From assembly GCA_947455585.1 (NCBI GenBank), contig CANGOY010000142.1, positions 1 through 5,573 of the forward strand: 5,573 nucleotides of DNA, read 5' to 3'. The notes under the pieces were generated by a model. It had not been told where the DNA came from. It saw only the letters and a list, made by a program, of their open reading frames with translations, and did no database searches. This document shows positions 1 to 5,573 of the stretch, in pieces (position 1 is the first letter of the stretch; every line of letters begins with the position of its first letter). This DNA is from Comamonadaceae bacterium. GTDB lineage: Bacteria > Pseudomonadota > Gammaproteobacteria > Burkholderiales > Burkholderiaceae_C. The position numbers and the translations under genes were made by a program.

Positions 1-673
1 GGTTGAACAAGAACAAGGGGTTTTCTTGGCCGTCCACGGCGCCGCTGGTGAGCGCGGGTTGTGCGTCGGCCCAGCTCAGTTGTGTGGGGTTGGCGCCCAA
101 GGTGCTGAACATGTCTGAGAAGATGGGTGAGCCGACGATGCGAATCTTCATGCCCTTCAAATCTTCAGGCGACTTGACGGCGCGCTTGGAGTTGGTGAGT
201 TCACGGTAGCCGTTCTCGCCCCATGCCAAAGGCACGACACCAGATTTTTCTAGCGTTTTGAAAATGTGCTTGCCCACTTGGCCTTGGGTCAGCGCGTCCA
301 CGGCGGCGTAGTCGGGCATCAAAAAGGGCAGCGAGAACAAGTTGAGTTCTTTCACTTGGGGTGACCAGTTGATGGTCGAGCCCACGGCCATGTCAATCAC
401 GCCTTGGCGCAAGGCGCTGAACTCGCGTGTTTGGTCGCCTTGAATCAACGACACGCCGGGGTACATCTTGATGTTGATGCGGCCTTGGGTACGCTCTTTC
501 ACCATGTCGGCCCAGAGCTTGCCCGCTTGACCCCAAGGGGTGGGCACGTTGAGCACCAGCGACATGCGGTATTCCGCTTTGTAGGGCTGTTGTTGGGCCG
601 AGGCTGTGCCTGCGAATGTGCCCATCACGGCGGCAGCGGCCACCAAGCTCAAAAGGGTTCTGCGAAGTTTCAT
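1..673 (-). CDS. dctP: TRAP transporter substrate-binding protein DctP, C-terminus cut off by the window edge
   Basis: Periplasmic solute-binding subunit of a TRAP transporter: it captures the substrate and delivers it to the DctQ-DctM membrane unit. The start is the ATG at 671-673, chosen because a strong AAGGAGA lies 7 bases upstream and a typical signal peptide follows: MKLRR, then a hydrophobic Ala/Val/Leu stretch, with likely cleavage after ASA (residue 26). 224 residues are visible of a family length near 320-340, so roughly the last third is missing. Family hallmarks are LPFLMPDY (115-122), DLKGMKIRIVGSP (171-183), whose Arg178 matches the conserved arginine that binds the substrate carboxylate in this family, and GAVDGQENPL (211-220). 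The retained arginine implies a carboxylated substrate (inference). The exact substrate (C4-dicarboxylate, keto acid, aromatic acid or other) cannot be read from the sequence; dct is used as the family name. It is the last gene of a dctQ-dctM-dctP cluster. Confidence 0.93.
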   Translation of the reverse strand, partial: MKLRRTLLSLVAAAAVMGTFAGTASAQQQPYKAEYRMSLVLNVPTPWGQAGKLWADMVKERTQGRINIKMYPGVSLIQGDQTREFSALRQGVIDMAVGSTINWSPQVKELNLFSLPFLMPDYAAVDALTQGQVGKHIFKTLEKSGVVPLAWGENGYRELTNSKRAVKSPEDLKGMKIRIVGSPIFSDMFSTLGANPTQLSWADAQPALTSGAVDGQENPLFLFN

Positions 674-680
674 GTCTCTA

Positions 681-687
681 TCTCCTT
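681..687 (-). promoter_or_regulatory. Strong ribosome binding site of dctP
   Basis: The minus strand reads AAGGAGA, then 7 bases, then the ATG of dctP. It is the best Shine-Dalgarno match in the window and fixes the dctP start. It lies in the 47-base dctM-dctP gap, where no terminator hairpin is visible, so dctP is probably translated independently from the same mRNA as dctQM. Confidence 0.85.
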
Positions 688-720
688 ATTAAAACGAACT
701 CAAAAATGTAGGGCCTGTTT

Positions 721-2019
721 TCAGTAGCCCATGTAACGCGGCAACCACAAAGCCAACTCAGGCCAAGCGATGACAGCCACCATCACCAAGAACATACCAA
801 ACAACATCCAGCCCACCCAAGGCACGGTTTCTTCCATGCGCACACCGGCGATGCGGCTAGACACCATCAAGTTCACCGCCAACGGTGGCGTGAACTGACC
901 CAGCGCGACCTTGAGCGTCAGGATGACGCCAAACCACACAGGGTCCCATTTGTAGAACTGCACGATGGGCCACAACAGAGGCACAAAGATCAAGAAGATG
1001 GACACGCCATCGAGGAACATGCCCACGGTGATGAGCATCAAAATCAACAGCGCCAACACACCGTACTCGCCCAAACCTGAGTTGACGATGGCGTTGGTGA
1101 TGGGGTCAATCACACCCAGCGTGGAGAGCGAGAACGCGAAAATGCCTGCGAGCGACACCACCAACAAAATGATGGCCGACAACTCACCCGACTCTTGCAA
1201 GATGACGAACAAGTCTTTGACCTTGATGGTGCGGTGAATCACCATGCCCACGAACAGACCGTAGAACACCGCCACCACCGCAGCTTCGGTGGGCGTGAAC
1301 CAACCCGCGCGCATGCCACCCAAAATCAAAATCGGTGCGGCCAAGCCCCATGTGGCTTCGCGCAAACTTTGCCAAAACGCAGGGCGTGGCAAGCTGGCTT
1401 CGAGGGCACCCATTTTGTGTTTACGTGCCATCCACACCGCAGGCACGATGAGGGCCAAGCCCGCCAACACACCCGGAATCATGCCCGCTGCAAACAGCGC
1501 AGGCACCGAGGCACCGGGCACCAACACCGAGTACACGATGAAGGCCACAGATGGCGGAATCAAAATGTCAGTGGCTGCCGCAGCGCCCACCACACTGGCG
1601 GAGAACGCGGGTGGATAGCCCGCGCGTGACATGGCCGAAATCATCACCGCGCCCACAGCCGCTGCGTTGGCTGGGCCAGAGCCCGAAATACCGCCCAAGA
1701 ACATGGCCACCATGATGGCGACCAATGGCAGCATGCCAGGGCCGCGACCGACGATGGCCACGGCAAAGTTCACCAAACGCAACGCCACGCCTGAGCGGTC
1801 AAAAATAGAGCCGACCAACACAAACATCGGAATGGCCAGCAAGGGGTACTTGCCCAAGCCCGCGTAGAAGTTTTGCGGCACAGCCAGCAAACCAAACCAC
1901 TGCGCATCCGAGTTGGCCAAGGCGATGCAAGCTGCACCCGCCAAGCCGAGTGACGCACCAATGGGCACGCCCGCCAACATCATGACGATGAAGGCCACAA
2001 AGAGAAGCGTGGGGATCAT
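721..2019 (-). CDS. dctM: TRAP transporter large permease DctM
   Basis: Large, multi-spanning inner-membrane subunit of the TRAP transporter. It carries the transport path and couples uptake to the sodium gradient (family knowledge). The product is 432 residues, typical for the family, and almost wholly hydrophobic, compatible with the usual 11-12 helices. Motifs: GISGSGPANAAAVG (110-123), DILIPPS (151-157), GWFTPTEAA (239-247), FLDGVSIFL (335-343) and GQFTPPLAVNL (374-384). The two Pro-Pro loops sit in the two repeat halves, as expected of the ion-transporter fold. The start ATG at 2017-2019 is chosen because MIPTLLFVAFIVMML matches the usual DctM N-terminus. A further in-frame start near 2106 would only add residues encoded inside dctQ. 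The start overlaps the dctQ stop as ATGA, so translational coupling is likely; a G-rich run about 7 bases upstream may act as its ribosome binding site. No frameshift or missing motif is visible. Confidence 0.97.
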   Translation of the reverse strand: MIPTLLFVAFIVMMLAGVPIGASLGLAGAACIALANSDAQWFGLLAVPQNFYAGLGKYPLLAIPMFVLVGSIFDRSGVALRLVNFAVAIVGRGPGMLPLVAIMVAMFLGGISGSGPANAAAVGAVMISAMSRAGYPPAFSASVVGAAAATDILIPPSVAFIVYSVLVPGASVPALFAAGMIPGVLAGLALIVPAVWMARKHKMGALEASLPRPAFWQSLREATWGLAAPILILGGMRAGWFTPTEAAVVAVFYGLFVGMVIHRTIKVKDLFVILQESGELSAIILLVVSLAGIFAFSLSTLGVIDPITNAIVNSGLGEYGVLALLILMLITVGMFLDGVSIFLIFVPLLWPIVQFYKWDPVWFGVILTLKVALGQFTPPLAVNLMVSSRIAGVRMEETVPWVGWMLFGMFLVMVAVIAWPELALWLPRYMGY

Positions 2020-2543
2020 GCGCGACGCCCCCGACGGATGAACAAGCCCAAGGCACGACCCGCAATGGCCACCGACATGATGGGTAGCCAAATGGTGTAC
2101 CACCACTGTGGAATGCCAATGCCGGGAGAGGTTTCTTCAAAGCGAATGTCGTCCCACACCACGCGTGAGCTGAGCACCGCAATGAGCGCGAACAACACAA
2201 ACACCATGATGGCGCCAAAGCGGGCGAGGGCGCGTTGGCGTTCGGGCGAGCCGCTGTCGGCAAAGTATTCGATGCGAATTTGGCGGTTGCGCGCCACAGA
2301 CGCAGAGCCTGCCACCAGCGACAACACAATCATCAAGAACACCGAGAACTCTTCGGTCCACGCAAACGACTGGTCGCTGAAGTAGCGCACCAACACGTTG
2401 GCAAACGTGATGAGGGCCAACAAGCCCATCACGATGACGGTGAGCCAGTCTTCAATCTTGAGGGGGATAACGGTGACTTCGTCTTGCGCGGCTGGATCGT
2501 GGATCTCAACGGGCAAGTGCGTCGGTTCGTGGAGGTGAGACAT
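2016..2543 (-). CDS. dctQ: TRAP transporter small permease DctQ
   Basis: Small inner-membrane subunit that partners DctM and helps dock the substrate-loaded DctP (family knowledge). It has 175 residues and four predicted membrane segments, at about 31-52, 65-84, 107-127 and 148-169. Family signatures are LKIEDWLTV (28-36), NVLVRY (49-54), AWTEE (61-65) and ETSPGIGIPQWW (137-148), followed by a basic C-terminal tail, RRGRRA. The ATG at 2541-2543 is preferred because the conserved region begins about 28 residues later. The frame stays open upstream to about 2675, but that part crosses the end of the exporter gene and has no family resemblance. The ribosome binding site is poor: the bases before the ATG are mostly T, with only a weak AGG further back. 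The first 27 residues are polar and His/Pro/Asp-rich and are not part of the conserved domain. The gene ends inside the dctM start (ATGA overlap). Confidence 0.93.
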   Translation of the reverse strand: MSHLHEPTHLPVEIHDPAAQDEVTVIPLKIEDWLTVIVMGLLALITFANVLVRYFSDQSFAWTEEFSVFLMIVLSLVAGSASVARNRQIRIEYFADSGSPERQRALARFGAIMVFVLFALIAVLSSRVVWDDIRFEETSPGIGIPQWWYTIWLPIMSVAIAGRALGLFIRRGRRA

Positions 2544-2622
2544 AAAAAAGGTAAGCGCCTGTAGCCAATAACGCAAGGACTTTAGCACGCGGTGTTGCCG
2601 CCTTTCCTGCGCCAGGTGTGCG

Positions 2623-3234
2623 TTAAAACGTCGCCATCCAAGCGGCGGTAGCCACCAAGATGGCCGCCATGCCACGGTTGAACCAACGCCTGCGCAGGCC
2701 GGTGTGGTTGGGGCCGTTGAGCCAAGTACGTAGCAGCGAGCCGATGAGGGCGTAGGTCAAGTTGCTGGCAAAACCAAAGGCAACCATGGCGGGCAAGAGC
2801 AGGCTCAAGCGTTGCCACATGTCTTCGCGACCGGCGAGCCAGCCCGAGACGAGGGTCAAGGCCAGCATCCACGCTTTGATGTTGACGAACTGCAGCATCA
2901 CGCCTTGCAAGAACGTGACATTCAGCCGTTCAGCATTGGCGCTGGAGGGGGCAGCTGCCCGTGCCAATTTGAACGCCAGCCACAGCAAATAAGTCACGCC
3001 CACCACTTGGATGGAGGTTCGCAACGCTGGTTTCGCCTCGATCAATGCCCCCACGCCTGCCGCGCACAGGCTGAGCATCAAGCCCCAACCCACGGGGACA
3101 GACACCACAAACGGCAAGGCATGCCGCAGCCCTCGGTTGGCCGCCAATGCGGTGGAGAGCGTGGTGTTGGGGCCCGGTGTGAAGCTGGTTGCCGTCAGCA
3201 ACATCAGCAAGGCTGACAGCTCAGCGGCGTGCAT
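2623..3234 (-). CDS. LysE/RhtB family amino-acid exporter
   Basis: Inner-membrane efflux protein of the LysE/RhtB superfamily, whose characterised members export amino acids such as lysine, arginine, threonine and homoserine. The product is 203 residues, the usual length. It has about six hydrophobic segments (about 5-27, 39-62, 72-91, 112-134, 143-168 and 186-202). The family signature SFTPGPNTTL (17-26) lies in the first helix, with YLLWLAFKL (82-90) and FLQGVMLQFVNIKAW (108-122), which matches the conserved F-x-x-G...N-x-K segment. The ATG at 3232-3234 places the signature at the usual distance from the N-terminus. It starts 5 bases after the prlC stop with no clear Shine-Dalgarno sequence, so it is probably co-transcribed with prlC and translated by coupling. 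The substrate is not deducible, so no gene symbol is given. A role in removing surplus amino acids released by peptide breakdown is plausible but only inferred from position. Confidence 0.9.
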   Translation of the reverse strand: MHAAELSALLMLLTATSFTPGPNTTLSTALAANRGLRHALPFVVSVPVGWGLMLSLCAAGVGALIEAKPALRTSIQVVGVTYLLWLAFKLARAAAPSSANAERLNVTFLQGVMLQFVNIKAWMLALTLVSGWLAGREDMWQRLSLLLPAMVAFGFASNLTYALIGSLLRTWLNGPNHTGLRRRWFNRGMAAILVATAAWMATF

Positions 3235-3239
3235 GGTGC

Positions 3240-5288
3240 TTAGGCCATGCCTTGGTGACGCAGCAACGCGTCGAGCGTGGGCTCACGGCCACGGAAGGCT
3301 TTGAACGATGCCATGGCCGGGCGGCTGCCACCCGCTTCCAGAATCGCTTCGCGGTAGCGGCGGCCTGTCTCAAGGCTAGGCTCACCATCCGCGCCTGCGG
3401 TTTCTTCAAACGCAGCATAGGCATCAGCGCTCAACACTTCGGCCCACTTGTAGCTGTAGTAACCCGCGGCATAGCCGCCTGCAAAGATGTGGCTGAAGGT
3501 GTGCAGCGTGCGGCCCCATGCAGGGCTTTGCAGCACGGCCACTTCGGCGCGCACATCGCGCAGCACTTGCATGAAGTCTTGCGCTTTGTCGCCGTCGGAA
3601 TGCAGCAGCATGTCGACCAGCGAGAACTCAATTTGGCGCAGCGTTTGCAAACCGCTTTGGAAGTTTTTGGCGGCCAGCATTTTGTCGAACAGTGCGCGTG
3701 GCAAAGGCTCGCCTGTGTCCACATGCGCCGTCATGTGGCGCAACACGGGCCACTCCCAGCAGAAGTTTTCCATGAACTGGCTGGGCAACTCGACAGCATC
3801 CCATTCCACACCGCTGATGCCCGACACGTCACGCTCGTTCACTTGCGTGAGCATGTGGTGCAAGCCGTGGCCGCATTCGTGGAAGAGGGTGATCACGTCG
3901 TCGTGCGTGAGCAGTGGTGGTTTACCGCCCACGGCTTCGGCGAAGTTGCACACGAGGTGTGCCACGGGCGTTTGCAGTGCGTCTGTGTCTGGGCGCAACC
4001 AGCGGGCGCGCACATCGTCCATCCACGCGCCGCCGCGTTTGCCTGCGCGAGCGCCTGGGTCTAGGTAGAACTGACCCACCAGTTGTCCCGCGCGTTCGAT
4101 GCGATAAAACTCCACCGCTGGGTGCCACACCGGCGCGTCGTCGCGGCGAATGCTCACCTCAAACAAGGTCTCCACAATTTTGAACAAACCTGCCAACACC
4201 TTAGGCGCAGTGAAGTACGTTTTGACTTCTTGCTCGCTGAAGACGTAGCGCGCTTCTTTGAGCTTCTCGCCGATGTACGGCCAGTCCCACGGTTGTGGGT
4301 CTTGCAAGCTCAAGTGTTCGGCAGCGAAGGCGCGCATCTCGGCCACGTCTTTTTCGGCATAGGGGCGGGCACGTTTGGCGAGGTCGCGCAAGAAGGCCAT
4401 CACCTCGGCGGGTGACTGCGCCATCTTGGCAGCCAACGACACCTCGGCGTAGTTGGCATAGCCCAAGAGCTGAGCTTCTTCTTGGCGCAAGGCCAAAATT
4501 TCTTTCACCCACGGTGTGTTGTCTTGTTCGGCTTTGCCGTTTTGCACCGCTTCCGATTGGTCAGAGGCACGCGTGGCATAAGCGCGGTAAAGCTTTTCAC
4601 GCAGGGCCGAACTGTGGGCAAACTGCATGATGGGCAGGTAGCACGGCATTTTTAAATTCAGCTTGTGCCCTGCGACACCATCCTTCTCCGCAGCTGTGCG
4701 TGTGGTTTGCAACACGTCGTCCGGCACACCCGCCAACTCTTCGGCGGTGACGATGGCTGACCATTGGTCGGTCGCGTCCAGCACGTTCTCGCTGAATTTT
4801 TGGCTCACCTCAGCTTGGCGTTCTTGGATGGCAGCAAAGCGTTCCTTGGCAGCACCCACCAGCTCAGCACCAGACAACACAAAGTTGCGCATGGCCAAGG
4901 TGTGGGCGTGTTTTTGCTCGGCATTCAAGCTCGCCACATCAATGGCTTTGTACTTGGCATACAAGCGTTCGTCTGCGCCTAGGCGTGTGTAGAACTCGGT
5001 CACGCGTGGCAACGCTTCTGTATACGCAGCGCGCAGCTCAGGCGTGTCGGCCACAGAGTGCAAGTGGCTCACCGCACCCCAAGCGCGGCTGAGTTTTTCG
5101 GTGGCGACATCCAGCACCGACGCAATCGCTTTCCACTCGGCAGGGAAGTCCGCTGCTGTGACTTTTTCCAATGCCGCATCGGCCGCAGGCAACAGTTTGT
5201 CAAGTGCTGGTGCGATGTGCTCGGGCTTGATGGCGTCAAACAGCGGGTGGTTTGAGAAATCGAGAAGCGGATTGATGGCGTGTGTCAT
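3240..5288 (-). CDS. prlC: Oligopeptidase A (M3 family zinc metallopeptidase)
   Basis: Cytosolic zinc endopeptidase that cuts short peptides, including cleaved signal peptides, as part of the final stage of protein turnover (known for E. coli PrlC/OpdA). The product is 682 residues against about 680 in E. coli. There is no signal peptide. A long helical N-terminal half precedes the catalytic domain in the last third. The zinc site is HECGH (470-474), with the third ligand Glu500 in DAVELPSQF. The tyrosine-rich FAGGYAAGYYSYKW (602-615) is the conserved substrate-binding loop, and SGISGVEWDAV also matches the OpdA subfamily. The start ATG at 5286-5288 gives MTHAINPLLDF, similar to the E. coli N-terminus. 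An in-frame GTG at 5304-5306 would add six residues; neither start has a good Shine-Dalgarno sequence. The middle residue of the zinc motif is Cys rather than the commoner Phe; all catalytic residues are intact. Downstream it abuts the exporter gene; upstream lies folD. Confidence 0.96.
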   Translation of the reverse strand: MTHAINPLLDFSNHPLFDAIKPEHIAPALDKLLPAADAALEKVTAADFPAEWKAIASVLDVATEKLSRAWGAVSHLHSVADTPELRAAYTEALPRVTEFYTRLGADERLYAKYKAIDVASLNAEQKHAHTLAMRNFVLSGAELVGAAKERFAAIQERQAEVSQKFSENVLDATDQWSAIVTAEELAGVPDDVLQTTRTAAEKDGVAGHKLNLKMPCYLPIMQFAHSSALREKLYRAYATRASDQSEAVQNGKAEQDNTPWVKEILALRQEEAQLLGYANYAEVSLAAKMAQSPAEVMAFLRDLAKRARPYAEKDVAEMRAFAAEHLSLQDPQPWDWPYIGEKLKEARYVFSEQEVKTYFTAPKVLAGLFKIVETLFEVSIRRDDAPVWHPAVEFYRIERAGQLVGQFYLDPGARAGKRGGAWMDDVRARWLRPDTDALQTPVAHLVCNFAEAVGGKPPLLTHDDVITLFHECGHGLHHMLTQVNERDVSGISGVEWDAVELPSQFMENFCWEWPVLRHMTAHVDTGEPLPRALFDKMLAAKNFQSGLQTLRQIEFSLVDMLLHSDGDKAQDFMQVLRDVRAEVAVLQSPAWGRTLHTFSHIFAGGYAAGYYSYKWAEVLSADAYAAFEETAGADGEPSLETGRRYREAILEAGGSRPAMASFKAFRGREPTLDALLRHQGMA

Positions 5289-5296
5289 AAGAAAAA

Positions 5297-5309
5297 TTAG
5301 TCCCACTAA
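5297..5309. other. Small perfect palindrome in the prlC leader
   Basis: The plus strand reads TTAGT-CCC-ACTAA, a perfect 5-base inverted repeat with a 3-base centre, ending 9 bases before the prlC ATG and covering the alternative GTG start (5304-5306). On the minus strand a run of T follows, so it superficially resembles a terminator, but a 5-bp AT-rich stem is too weak for that. It could be an operator half-site pair, a weak leader hairpin limiting ribosome access, or chance. Confidence 0.3.
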
Positions 5310-5352
5310 AAGATGAACCTCGACCTAAACCTTGTCGGTGTACCCAGCACCA

Positions 5353-5435
5353 TTGCCAAGTGGCGCGGTCAGCGCTTGATGCCGCGACATTCGCTTGCGA
5401 GGAGCGCAGCAAGTGCTGGCCGCGCCACTTGGCAA
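5353..5435. repeat. Long inverted repeat (hairpin) between folD and prlC
   Basis: Left arm 5353-5378 and right arm 5410-5435 are complementary over 26 consecutive positions: 24 Watson-Crick pairs plus two T/G positions (5369-5419 and 5374-5414). The 31-base centre adds a short further stem (5380-5382 with 5406-5408) and holds a mini-palindrome, TCGC-TT-GCGA (5391-5400). The arms are GC-rich in the middle (GGCGCGG against CCGCGCC). It lies 18 bases after the folD stop and 64 bases before the prlC start. No T-tract follows it on either strand, so it is not a classical intrinsic terminator. It may be a REP/REPIN-like palindromic intergenic element, a 3'-end mRNA-stabilising hairpin for folD, or a processing site between folD and prlC. 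Whether it recurs in the genome cannot be seen from this window. Confidence 0.85.
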
Positions 5436-5453
5436 AGCGAGCGAAGAAAAAAC

Positions 5454-5573
5454 TCAGTGCTTCTCAGATAAGGCCCGTTGCGCCGATTCCAAGGTGTTGA
5501 CCAGCAACATTGTGATGGTCATCGGCCCAACCCCACCCGGCACAGGGGTGATGTAGCCAGCCACTTCTTTCAC
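5454..5573 (-). CDS. folD: FolD, methylene-tetrahydrofolate dehydrogenase/cyclohydrolase, C-terminal end only
   Basis: Bifunctional cytosolic enzyme that interconverts 5,10-methylene-, 5,10-methenyl- and 10-formyl-tetrahydrofolate using NADP, feeding purine and formyl-methionine synthesis. Only the last 39 residues are inside the window; the full protein is usually about 280-290 residues. They contain the highly conserved FolD C-terminal signature TPVPGGVGPMTITMLLVNTL (fragment residues 9-28), which forms part of the folate and cofactor binding region, followed by a normal short tail ending in SEKH and TGA (5454-5456). The gene enters from the right edge on the minus strand, and the fragment is in frame to the last base of the window. 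No terminator with a T-tract follows its stop, so read-through into prlC is possible, subject to the effect of the long hairpin in the gap. Confidence 0.95.
   Translation of the reverse strand: MKEVAGYITPVPGGVGPMTITMLLVNTLESAQRALSEKH

Noticed and set aside
404..727. Plus-strand open frame of 107 codons opposite dctP
   Set aside because: Antisense to the signal peptide and N-terminal domain of dctP, with no motif or ribosome binding site; a codon-bias shadow.
1195..1629. Plus-strand open frames of 144 and 109 codons opposite dctM
   Set aside because: Both are mirror frames of conserved DctM helices and have low-complexity His/Arg/Gln- or Ala/Met-rich products.
2017..2106. Longer dctM start near 2106
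   Set aside because: The extra 29 residues are encoded inside dctQ and are not hydrophobic DctM sequence, whereas the ATG at 2017-2019 gives the canonical N-terminus and the ATGA overlap.
2548..2576. Sigma-70-like promoter TTGCGT, 17 bases, TACCTT before dctQ
   Set aside because: Only three of six bases match in each box, and the predicted transcript would start at or inside the dctQ start codon, removing its leader.
2590..2602. GCGG-TGTTG-CCGC mini-hairpin after the exporter stop, as a terminator
   Set aside because: The stem is only 4 bp and no T-tract follows on the minus strand, so it is not enough to call termination between the exporter and dctQ.
2544..2675. Longer dctQ start near 2675
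   Set aside because: The extension of 44 residues runs into the end of the exporter gene and lacks family resemblance; the conserved domain begins well after the ATG at 2541-2543.
3189..4064. A 291-codon open frame on the plus strand, opposite prlC and the start of the exporter gene
   Set aside because: It is entirely antisense to well-supported coding sequence, its product is rich in His, Arg, Ala and Gln without recognisable motifs, and such shadow frames are expected opposite GC-rich genes.
5353..5453. Intrinsic terminator for folD
   Set aside because: The stem is much longer than usual and is not followed by a T-run on the minus strand; the T-rich stretch near 5446-5453 precedes the hairpin instead of following it.

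Overview
The window reads as an ordinary chromosomal stretch from a betaproteobacterium. The closest fit is Burkholderiales, Comamonadaceae-like (Limnohabitans, Rhodoferax or Polaromonas type). That assignment is an inference from moderately high G+C by eye, C/G-rich third codon positions, the wording of the proteins and the folD-prlC neighbourhood; no database search was run. Every supported gene lies on the minus strand, so the transcription order runs from high to low coordinates.

In that order the window holds: the last 39 codons of folD (5454-5573); a 165-base gap with a long near-perfect inverted repeat (5353-5435); prlC, encoding the M3 metallopeptidase oligopeptidase A (3240-5288); a LysE/RhtB-type amino-acid exporter only 5 bases further on (2623-3234); a 79-base gap; and a tripartite TRAP transporter in the order dctQ (2016-2543), dctM (721-2019) and dctP (1-673, cut by the window edge). 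dctQ and dctM overlap by 4 bases (ATGA). dctP follows after 47 bases and has the only strong Shine-Dalgarno sequence in the window.

Functionally there are three blocks. The first is one-carbon folate metabolism (FolD). The second is cytosolic peptide breakdown (PrlC) joined to a probable exporter of amino acids or similar small solutes. The third is a sodium-coupled, high-affinity uptake system for an organic acid or similar solute, made of a periplasmic binding protein (DctP) and membrane subunits DctQ and DctM. The prlC-exporter spacing suggests co-transcription. Whether the TRAP genes share that transcript or start their own in the 79-base gap cannot be settled here.

No RNA gene, insertion sequence, CRISPR array, prophage or clear intrinsic terminator was seen, and no gene-free stretch exceeds 300 bases. 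I found no convincing new biological system. The most unusual element is the long hairpin between folD and prlC; next come the peptidase-exporter pairing and the HECGH variant of the PrlC zinc motif.
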